From an uncultured Porphyromonas sp. (GTDB lineage: Bacteria > Bacteroidota > Bacteroidia > Bacteroidales > Porphyromonadaceae): a stretch of 19,842 bases of DNA. The stretch spans positions 1-19,842 of the forward strand of contig UWSO01000037.1 in the NCBI GenBank assembly GCA_900538385.1, read 5' to 3'. Shown piece by piece: positions 7,001 to 12,386 of the stretch (the stretch's first letter is position 1; every line of letters begins with the position of its first letter). The notes beneath the pieces were generated by a model that was not told the origin of the DNA, ran no database searches, and was given only the letters and a program-made list of their open reading frames with translations. The translations under genes were made by a program, and so were the position numbers.

Positions 7001-8284
7001 GTTGCCCTCCGCATAATTGTTGTAGAGTGCGCCACGAGACATCAGATCTTTTGCAAAAGCCTCCTCTGTGTCGGGCAAGCCCGTCAGATCGTAGCCTTGG
7101 CTCTGTAGGTGCTTCAGGACGTTGTAGAGCGAGGGCACTACCTCGATGCCTTGCGCCACGAGACTGTTTTGTCCAGGACCCTTGAAGTAAAAGAGTGCTA
7201 TGCGCTTGTCCGCGTTGCTCATCGTCTGTAGTTTGACATATCGGTGGAGTAGCGAGCAGAAGTCGGGCAGACGCTCGGGGATCGTGTGAAACTCCTTAAA
7301 GCCCTGCTTGTTCTCCCGCAGTGTCACCAGCGCAAAGGGATGTATCGCGCCATCTATCTCAGGCGTTACGACGGTTTGGCTGAGGTAACCGCCCCACATG
7401 CCTTGCTTGTCTTGTAGCCAGTCGCTATACTCCTCCGATACGATGAGCGGAGAGAAGATAGGCACGTTGTGCTCTTTGAGCCAAGCGATGGCGGGGTCGC
7501 CGCCGAAGCGTCCGTGGGCGAAGTAGATGACCGCCTGTGGCTTGATCTCTGAGAGGAACTCTAGTCGGCGTGTCATCGCACTGATGGGGTAGACGTTAAA
7601 GCCGGACTCCTCCAGCGCTCCGATCAGCTCGTCTAAGTAGTCTCGGCTCGATCCGAAGGGACCTGCGATGCCCGTAAAAAGCGCAATGCGGGGAGCTCCC
7701 TCCTTGTAGCCATGCTCGTTGTAGAACTTCTGAAAGCTCTCAACACTGTCGAAGGCTAGGTCAGGGTCTTCGTCCGTAAAGAGCAGGTCGTAGCCGTACT
7801 CTATCGGTTCCTCGATAGTCCCCGTTCGGAGTGACTTACCGAGGACTTCCTTACGGATATAGTTAAAGCCCGAGCGGTAGTTGCTCGTACCGCCATTCAC
7901 CAGATAAGACTCCAGCTTTTCCCTTTGTAACGAGTCTAGGTTGGAAATGTTATTTTCTGGCGTCGTGGTCATGTAGGCGAGGTACTTCAGCCCCTTCTCT
8001 TCGCCCAGCTGCTTGATCAGCGCACGGTCCTCGTCGGTCCACTTGAGCCCCATACCGAAGGCGATCATAGCGTCGTAGTTCTTCAGCTCGGAGAGGTCCG
8101 TGACGGCCGTGAGGCGCACATTCTTCTTGTCGACCGCCACTGCCATACGAGAGGCAACGAAGTCTGGCATATTGACCAGTGCTACCCGCACTGGCTTAGG
8201 CCACAAGAGATAAGTACCGAGGATGATGAGTATCAGTAGTACTGGTGCTCCTATGTAGTAGAGATACTTCTTAGAGAAAGTCAT
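4010..8284 (-). CDS. hmuS: HmuS: CobN-like heme-locus chelatase/dechelatase, membrane-anchored
   Basis: HmuS belongs to the CobN/BchH/ChlH superfamily of large chelatase subunits, and in hmu loci is thought to act on heme (iron removal). The 1424-residue protein shows CobN hallmarks in order: HFGTHGSLEFIPGK (541-554), PSVLPTGRNLYAIDP (about 898-912), FTLWSS with LLGVEPV, LGRPRVDVVIQTSGQLRD (1005-1022), RIFGGLNGAYGTG (from 1078), and the LNPTYV to FFERNNPAAL block. Unlike cytoplasmic CobN it has a membrane segment at each end (about 8-28 and 1398-1416) flanked by KK and by RRRKR. The bulk is therefore predicted to be periplasmic. A Met/Gly/Pro/Lys/His-rich low-complexity insert occupies about 789-845. 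A Cys-x4-Cys pair (C1321, C1326) precedes the C-terminal anchor. No CobS/CobT-like ATPase is encoded nearby. It starts 33 bases after hmuR. Confidence 0.93.
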   Translation of the reverse strand: MTFSKKYLYYIGAPVLLILIILGTYLLWPKPVRVALVNMPDFVASRMAVAVDKKNVRLTAVTDLSELKNYDAMIAFGMGLKWTDEDRALIKQLGEEKGLKYLAYMTTTPENNISNLDSLQREKLESYLVNGGTSNYRSGFNYIRKEVLGKSLRTGTIEEPIEYGYDLLFTDEDPDLAFDSVESFQKFYNEHGYKEGAPRIALFTGIAGPFGSSRDYLDELIGALEESGFNVYPISAMTRRLEFLSEIKPQAVIYFAHGRFGGDPAIAWLKEHNVPIFSPLIVSEEYSDWLQDKQGMWGGYLSQTVVTPEIDGAIHPFALVTLRENKQGFKEFHTIPERLPDFCSLLHRYVKLQTMSNADKRIALFYFKGPGQNSLVAQGIEVVPSLYNVLKHLQSQGYDLTGLPDTEEAFAKDLMSRGALYNNYAEGNKQLMLRSNYPAFVSTQELTQWIDDTFPPALKDSIETRYGAIPGHDLVLERDGVEGIAVTRLTYGKVALLPQPGSGSGELDFKMVHGSTSVPAYPYIASYLWARNGWQADVLMHFGTHGSLEFIPGKQVALSNYDYTDRLVRDLPHIYYYTTANVGECMIAKRRSYGQAVSYLAPPFIDTQLDKEMQPLRDLTDRYLASEKDDDALSKRIKEMTIAKGFHRDLKLDSTMSKPYTRDEIELVASFIDELANAKIVGGMYTTGVPFSSEKIRSSVRLLSVDPIAYALAQIDKSRGRITDAQIKDDVYFNSRYLRPADHFVARVQDREIAAGEVDALLQSLGVSGAELARADQFLKAQQEESAQSGMMGGMPAGMMGGDKAKAKPQGKPSGMPSGHPGGMPKGMPKEMGGGTSPHGKPASAETKKDPKLVLLAEGISLLRRSVAEIPYYKRMLSSSPQLELASLANALSGGYTAPSPGGDFIASPSVLPTGRNLYAIDPEMTPTAKAWEDGQQLADALIADYRSRHNDSIPRKVSFTLWSSSFIESEGTTIAEIMALLGVEPVRDRRGKVIDVRVVPIKELGRPRVDVVIQTSGQLRDIAASRLFLLQKAMDLVAETKDGKTPNQIALGRVEAERVLLEHGVPPEQARKLSGKRIFGGLNGAYGTGIQEMVESGDRWEKESEIAEVYMNNMGAIYGDEDLWGETAKGIFEAALQNTDAVVQPRQSNTWGALSLDHVYEFMGGLTLSVRHVTGKDPEGYFTDLRNRRRVKTQEIKQAIGIEARTTILNPTYVREQLKEGAGAADAIDETIRNTYAWNVMKPSAIDKELWDALYDMYVVDKHQLGTVDFFERNNPAALQDLTASMMETIRKGYWQATAEQKQTIAQLHAESLAKAGAGCSGMVCDNAKLRKMIQDQLTPEQQQEYTAALDKALKVTSQSGQKQQVLSKDSDKAQDKKHSSSSASAEDQDSLYTTEIVVIGGVVIVLILVLSILYSRRRKRTK

Positions 8285-8317
8285 ACAGAGAGAGTATTAA
8301 GTAGGGGGAAGCCCTTT

Positions 8318-10276
8318 TTAGTAGTTCAGTGAGAGCGAAACAAAGTAGCTACGTCCAGGCGATAGCGAAGCGCCCTGCTCGATGATCGGGGTCATGTAGT
8401 TGAAAAGGTTGTCGCAGCCTAGCGTCAGGCTAAGGTCTAGGACGGTCTGCCAGCGCTGCGTGACGCTTGCCCTAAAGAGTGCGTAGCCAGGATAAGACTC
8501 GTAGCTGTAGTCATCGCGGGCATTGTCGTAAACGGCGGAGGTCACGCCACTGAGGTAGCGTCCTGAGACCTGTCCCGAGAGCGTGTATGCCCCCCAGCGA
8601 TGACCATATTGTACGGAGCCATTGATATGGTGTGGTCTCGTGTTGCGGATATGGAAGGACTGCGTCTTGCCTTGTACCTCCATCTGCTCTAGGACTAAGG
8701 CGTAGTTGATGTTGATATCAAAGTTTGCGAAGGGTGTGACCCGTAGCATCGCCGTACCGCTCCATAGGTCTAGGGGCTTCTCCCCGTTGCGATATTGGAG
8801 TACACTGCCCTCCTGCTCGGGACGCGTATAGATACGGTTGTTGATGCGATTGTATGAGGCCGAGAGGGAGAGATTCATAAAGGAGTTGTTGTACTCCGGA
8901 GCTATCATCACGAGGTGGCTGATCTCAGGCTTGAGGTCGCTAGAGCCTTTGATGCGAAACATACCTCTGTGGTCCCAATCCATAAAGAGTTCCTTGAGCG
9001 AAGGCGACCTAAAGCCCTCGGAGTAGCTAACGCGTAGGGCGTAGTTGCGATTGCGCCACATGATCGATAGGCGAGGTGTCAGGTGGGTGCCATAGGTCGA
9101 GTGCATATCCTGACGGAGGCCTACGGTGGTACTCCAGTTATTGTCCATACGCCAAAGCATCTGCCCGTAGAGCGTCTTGGTTGAGGCGCGATGCACGTCA
9201 TTGATATTGGTCACCTGTACGCTGCGCAGGTTCTCGTGGAGGATCTCCACACCCGCATTGAAGGTAGGCTTGTAGGGATCTTCCGAGGGGTCGTAGTTGT
9301 ACTGCATGCGCGCCGTCTGCGTCAGGTAGTTAAACTGAGGCTCCCAGGGACCCTCCTCCTCTGTGGCGAGGAAGAAGTACTTGTCTCGCTTGTACCCCTC
9401 GATGTGGTAGCTGGTCTCTATGGAGTGTCCGTCGGCGGGTTTGTAGAGTACTTGCAGATTGCCAGTGGGGCTTTGGTAGCGGTTCTTCTCCTTATCGTCA
9501 AAGTTCTGCATGCGTGAGTGAAAGCGTCCCGTAGCGGTGATCGAGAGACGCTTGTCTGGGGAAAGGTAGCGAAGCTTTTCTCCAATGTTAAAGGTGTAGA
9601 AGCCTGGCATCGTGCGTGGTCTATCGGCACTGACGCCTGGTAGCTCGTAGTCATGCTGCTTGGCATAGCCACCCGTTGTGGTGCTGGTCACACGACCCAG
9701 TCTCATCTCCAGACGACCGTTGTAGCGCTGTATGCTCTCAGTGTCGTAGTGGCTAGAGAGGTTGGCACCGAGCTTCTTGTGGCTCCGCTTCGTGATGATG
9801 TTGATCACGCCGCCTATGGCATTGCTCCCATAGAGAGCCGAGCTAGAGCCTTGTAGCATCTCAATGCGCTCTATCGAGGAGGGATCTATACGCTCCAGGT
9901 CTACGCTACTAGCTGAGCCCTCGTTGGTCATGCGCTCACCATCTACGAGGAAGAGGTAGTAGTCTGCCGAGAGTCCCCGTATGCTCATCCGATTTTGCGT
10001 GCCGTGAATACTCGTCTGCACGCCTGGGATCACCATCTGCAACAGATCCTCCACAGAGCGCGCCTGAACCGCTTCGATCTCCTTTGGCGAGACGACGCGG
10101 ATCGGTATGGAGATGTTTTTCATCGGGCAGCGTGTGCGGGTACCCGTGACGACCACTGCGTCGAGGCACTTGACTCTCGTACTATCTACGAATGTCGAAT
10201 CCTGAGGGAGTGTCGTGGCAGAGAGAGATCCTGCGAGGGTAATGAGGGAGAGGAGGGTGTATAGAGACCTTTTCAT
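8318..10276 (-). CDS. hmuR: HmuR: TonB-dependent outer-membrane heme receptor
   Basis: This 652-residue outer-membrane receptor imports heme using TonB energy. A signal peptide (1-20, cleavage likely after SLSA) is followed by a TonB-box-like DAVVVTGTRTR (39-49) and a plug domain with SIRGL, FLVDGERM, IERIEMLQGSSSALYGSNAIGGVINI. A beta-barrel runs to the C terminus and ends in Tyr. Heme-receptor motifs are present. FRSP at 422-425 corresponds to the YRAP box of P. gingivalis HmuR, and SSDLKPE to its NPDL box. His436 lies 14 residues after the first FRSP residue, the spacing of His434 in HmuR. His91 in the plug matches the region of His95. These correspondences come from recalled family knowledge. 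The gene is 122 bases downstream of hmuY, separated by two hairpins, and 33 bases upstream of hmuS. Confidence 0.93.
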   Translation of the reverse strand: MKRSLYTLLSLITLAGSLSATTLPQDSTFVDSTRVKCLDAVVVTGTRTRCPMKNISIPIRVVSPKEIEAVQARSVEDLLQMVIPGVQTSIHGTQNRMSIRGLSADYYLFLVDGERMTNEGSASSVDLERIDPSSIERIEMLQGSSSALYGSNAIGGVINIITKRSHKKLGANLSSHYDTESIQRYNGRLEMRLGRVTSTTTGGYAKQHDYELPGVSADRPRTMPGFYTFNIGEKLRYLSPDKRLSITATGRFHSRMQNFDDKEKNRYQSPTGNLQVLYKPADGHSIETSYHIEGYKRDKYFFLATEEEGPWEPQFNYLTQTARMQYNYDPSEDPYKPTFNAGVEILHENLRSVQVTNINDVHRASTKTLYGQMLWRMDNNWSTTVGLRQDMHSTYGTHLTPRLSIMWRNRNYALRVSYSEGFRSPSLKELFMDWDHRGMFRIKGSSDLKPEISHLVMIAPEYNNSFMNLSLSASYNRINNRIYTRPEQEGSVLQYRNGEKPLDLWSGTAMLRVTPFANFDININYALVLEQMEVQGKTQSFHIRNTRPHHINGSVQYGHRWGAYTLSGQVSGRYLSGVTSAVYDNARDDYSYESYPGYALFRASVTQRWQTVLDLSLTLGCDNLFNYMTPIIEQGASLSPGRSYFVSLSLNY

Positions 10277-10306
10277 ATAGTGAAGCTTAGGGAGTAAAAG
10301 GGAATA

Positions 10307-10337
10307 GGCTCAGCGCGCTTAAGAGACGCTTAGAGCC
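10307..10337 (-). promoter_or_regulatory. Second hairpin in the hmuY-hmuR spacer
   Basis: GGCTC at 10307-10311 pairs with GAGCC at 10333-10337, and AGCG at 10312-10315 pairs with CGCT at 10327-10330, leaving a two-base TA bulge on one side and an 11-base loop. In the minus-strand transcript the stem is followed by TATTCCCTTTT, a weakly T-rich tail. It could be a leaky terminator or a processing/stability element that lowers hmuR expression relative to hmuY. The hmuR ATG lies 30 bases downstream. Confidence 0.45.
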
Positions 10338-10342
10338 AAGCA

Positions 10343-10385
10343 AGCTCGGAGCCACAGAGAGCGGTCTCTCTAGTAGCTCCGAGCT
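10343..10385 (-). promoter_or_regulatory. Strong hairpin just downstream of hmuY
   Basis: A perfect 10-bp inverted repeat, AGCTCGGAGC (10343-10352) and GCTCCGAGCT (10376-10385), encloses a second perfect 6-bp stem, AGAGAG (10356-10361) and CTCTCT (10366-10371), around a four-base loop. The outer and inner stems are separated by a small internal loop (3 and 4 bases). It begins 13 bases after the hmuY stop. No T-run follows, so it is more likely an mRNA 3'-end stabiliser, processing site or attenuator than a simple terminator. Confidence 0.65.
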
Positions 10386-10398
10386 AGTAAGGCGGTGA

Positions 10399-11067
10399 TT
10401 ACTTCTTGTCTGCCTGCATGGCATACTCGAGGGTAATGTGCCCCGTCTTCTTCGTAGCACTCTGATAGTCTAGGACACGGACGCGAACGATCTCACCAGC
10501 GGACGAGCGAACGAGAAAGACAGAAGGATCTATCGTCACCTTGGGAGGCATACCGGCCATGCTGATGATACCCTTGTTTAGGTATCCAGGTTGTCCCTCA
10601 CCCTTAGGCTCTGATGTGAGCAGGAAATTGGCCGACTGCTTCTTGTACTCGATATCGTGCTTGCCATCCTCGTTGACACCAAACTTCATCAGGAGCATAC
10701 CCTCACGGTCTAGCGTCCACTCGCTATCCTTAGGTGTAGGAATATCTGCCTTTAGGTCTTGCTGTGTCGAGCGAGCGGCAGCACCCTTGCCCTTACCAGA
10801 GGCACCGCCGTTGGTCTTGAAGTCGTAGCGGTGCAGACCTAGATCCCACGAGAGATCGGTCTCGGGAGCGGAGACGCTGACCACTTCGCACTTGGCAAAG
10901 TTGATGTAGACCCACTTCGTATAGTCGGAAGCGTCTACGACAATCTTCTTGGTCACCCACTCCCCTTGTGAGGGATTAGGCTTCGGTTTGTTCTTGTTCT
11001 TGTCGCACGAAGTGCATAGTAGCATCATCATTAGCGCCACTAGAGAGAGTAGGATTGTTTTCTTCAT
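10399..11067 (-). CDS. hmuY: HmuY-family heme-binding lipoprotein
   Basis: HmuY-family proteins are surface or secreted hemophore-like lipoproteins that bind heme and pass it to HmuR. This 222-residue product has a lipoprotein signal ending LLCTSC (lipidated Cys21) and a Lys/Asn/Pro-rich tether. The core carries family landmarks: DLSWDLGLHRYDFKTN (71-86), GKGKG (91-95), VFLVRSSAGEIVRV and a C-terminal GHITLEY. Aligned by eye with recalled P. gingivalis HmuY, heme ligand His134 corresponds to His137 here, and ligand His166 falls on Met170 (Met173 is an alternative). A His/Met pair is therefore predicted. I chose the ATG at 11067 because it begins the signal peptide; the frame is open to 11178, but the extra residues are not signal-like. 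First gene of the heme operon, with its own TACCTTTG promoter. Confidence 0.9.
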   Translation of the reverse strand: MKKTILLSLVALMMMLLCTSCDKNKNKPKPNPSQGEWVTKKIVVDASDYTKWVYINFAKCEVVSVSAPETDLSWDLGLHRYDFKTNGGASGKGKGAAARSTQQDLKADIPTPKDSEWTLDREGMLLMKFGVNEDGKHDIEYKKQSANFLLTSEPKGEGQPGYLNKGIISMAGMPPKVTIDPSVFLVRSSAGEIVRVRVLDYQSATKKTGHITLEYAMQADKK

Positions 11068-11109
11068 ATACTTTGTTTGCTTAGAAAAACTGGTTGTCTG
11101 ATTGCACTG

Positions 11110-11137
11110 CAAAGGTATGAATGAGAGCCTACGCAAA
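11110..11137 (-). promoter_or_regulatory. Putative hmuY promoter
   Basis: Read on the minus strand, TACCTTTG (11117 down to 11110) matches TAnnTTTG, and TTTGCG lies 16 bases upstream (TTTG at 11137-11134). The hmuY ATG is 42 bases downstream of the box. A perfect 6-bp inverted repeat, AGGTAT (11113-11118) and ATACCT (11141-11146), spans the core promoter and could be an operator for an iron or heme regulator, though no regulator family can be assigned. Confidence 0.6.
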
Positions 11138-11262
11138 TCAATACCTAAACATCGGTAATTAAGCTTGTGTCGTCCCAACGTTTAGCTATAAGTCTCCCAT
11201 AGCATGGTGCGGTCAGTAGTGCTGTCGCTAGCTGCTTCGTGTGGGGAGATGGGTGCATTTGT

Positions 11263-11442
11263 AAAAGTTCCAAAACGGTTCCTACCTTGGAACTTTTTAG
11301 TTCCAACGGAGGAACTCTTCAGTTCCAAGGGAGGAACTCTTCAGTTCCAAGGGAGGAACTTTTCAATCCCAAGGGAGGGAGCGTTTGATCCCAAGGGAGG
11401 AATTTCAATTTTCCAACGATGGAAAGTTTGATTGGACCGTGG
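11263..11442. repeat. Array of degenerate 22-bp palindromic repeat units
   Basis: Seven consecutive 22-bp units run from 11289 to 11442, starting at 11289, 11311, 11333, 11355, 11377, 11399 and 11421. A related half-unit precedes them. The units at 11311 and 11333 are identical: a 16-base palindromic core GGAACTCTTCAGTTCC followed by AAGGGA. Later units drift, and the last is barely recognisable. Each of the first units can fold into a 6-bp hairpin with a 4-base loop. In addition, AAAAGTTCCAA (11263-11273) pairs perfectly with TTGGAACTTTT (11287-11297). The array lies between the nagB terminator and the hmuY promoter. The unit length is not a multiple of three and no gene covers it. Function unknown. 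Confidence 0.85.
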
Positions 11443-11443
11443 A

Positions 11444-11489
11444 GATAAGGAAAGAAGGCCGAGGAGCAACGAATGCTTCTCGACCTTCT
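11444..11489 (-). terminator. Probable intrinsic terminator of nagB
   Basis: AGAAGG (11453-11458) pairs with CCTTCT (11484-11489), and CGAGGAGC (11460-11467) pairs with GCTTCTCG (11475-11482, one G-T pair), with one unpaired base on each side and a 7-base loop. On the minus strand the stem is followed by the pyrimidine-rich TTCCTTATCTCC. It sits 60 bases after the nagB stop and would close the eight-gene minus-strand cluster. Confidence 0.6.
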
Positions 11490-11548
11490 CTGGTCTTGTG
11501 GCGTATGCTACGGGAGCATCTGCCAGTCTATTTGTGAGCCTCTACCTC

Positions 11549-12355
11549 TTAGTAGGCTAGACCCTCGCGGGCTAGCTTCTCCTCCTGCTTGTAGAAGCGG
11601 AAAGTCTTCACCTGTAGCTCTACGGCAGCGTCGTCATCACAGACGATGATGCTGTCGGAGTGAAGCTGCAGCGCAGAGATAGGACACATCTGGGTGATAT
11701 GCCCCTCGACGGCCTTGCAGAGAGCACGCGCCTTGTTCGAACCACTGATGAGGATCATCACCTCACGAGCGTCTGTCACGGTGCCAACACCTACGGTGAG
11801 GGCGCGAGTGGGAACCTTCGAGAGGTCGTTGTCAAAGAAACGGCTGTTGTCACGGATTGTCTCGGGCATCAGACGCACCTCACGGGTACGAGAGGCTAGC
11901 GAGGAGCCTGGCTCGTTGAAGGCGATATGCCCATCGGAGCCGATACCTCCGATGAAGAGATCAATACCTCCGAGCGACTGGATCATCTCTTCGTAAGCTT
12001 GGCACTCGGCAGTAGTGTCCTCTGCCAAACCATTGAGGAGGTGTGTATTCTTGGGATCGATGTCGATGTGGTCGAAGAAGTTACTCTTCATAAAGTAGTG
12101 GTAGCTCTCGGGATGTGAGGGCTCTAGACCGACATACTCGTCCATATTGACTGTAATTACGTTCTTGAAGCTGACACGACCAGCCTGACAGGCTTTGGAC
12201 AGCTCTTGATACATACCAATAGGGGTAGAGCCTGTGGGCAGACCGATCACAAAAGGGTGGTCAGCTGTGGGTGCAAACTCATTGATGCGTTTGATCACAT
12301 GCTCTGCTGCCCATGTAGACATGGCAGCATAATCTTGCTCGATAACAAGTCTCAT
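11549..12355 (-). CDS. nagB: Glucosamine-6-phosphate deaminase
   Basis: NagB converts glucosamine 6-phosphate to fructose 6-phosphate and ammonia, linking amino-sugar catabolism to glycolysis. The 268-residue product is nearly the length of E. coli NagB (266) and keeps its catalytic numbering: Asp72 in VNMDEYVGL, and Asp141, His143 and Glu148 in GGIGSDGHIAFNEPGSS. The phosphate-binding stretch LPTGSTPIGMY is at 39-49. It is the last gene of the minus-strand cluster, 31 bases after the flavodiiron gene and followed by a hairpin terminator. The E. coli GlcNAc6P allosteric behaviour cannot be judged from this reading. Confidence 0.96.
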   Translation of the reverse strand: MRLVIEQDYAAMSTWAAEHVIKRINEFAPTADHPFVIGLPTGSTPIGMYQELSKACQAGRVSFKNVITVNMDEYVGLEPSHPESYHYFMKSNFFDHIDIDPKNTHLLNGLAEDTTAECQAYEEMIQSLGGIDLFIGGIGSDGHIAFNEPGSSLASRTREVRLMPETIRDNSRFFDNDLSKVPTRALTVGVGTVTDAREVMILISGSNKARALCKAVEGHITQMCPISALQLHSDSIIVCDDDAAVELQVKTFRFYKQEEKLAREGLAY

Positions 12356-12386
12356 AGATTATTTGTTGGTTGTTGGTATTTAGGTA

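Noticed and set aside
4010..8284. True CobN of cobalamin synthesis
   Set aside because: Membrane anchors at both ends, location next to hmuR/hmuY and absence of cob genes point to HmuS of heme uptake.
11204..11431. A 75-codon plus-strand open frame across the 22-bp repeat array
   Set aside because: It is largely translated repeat in shifting frames (22 is not a multiple of three), with no ribosome site, promoter or recognisable protein features.
11263..11442. CRISPR array
   Set aside because: Units are directly abutting with no unique spacers, and no cas gene is present in the window.
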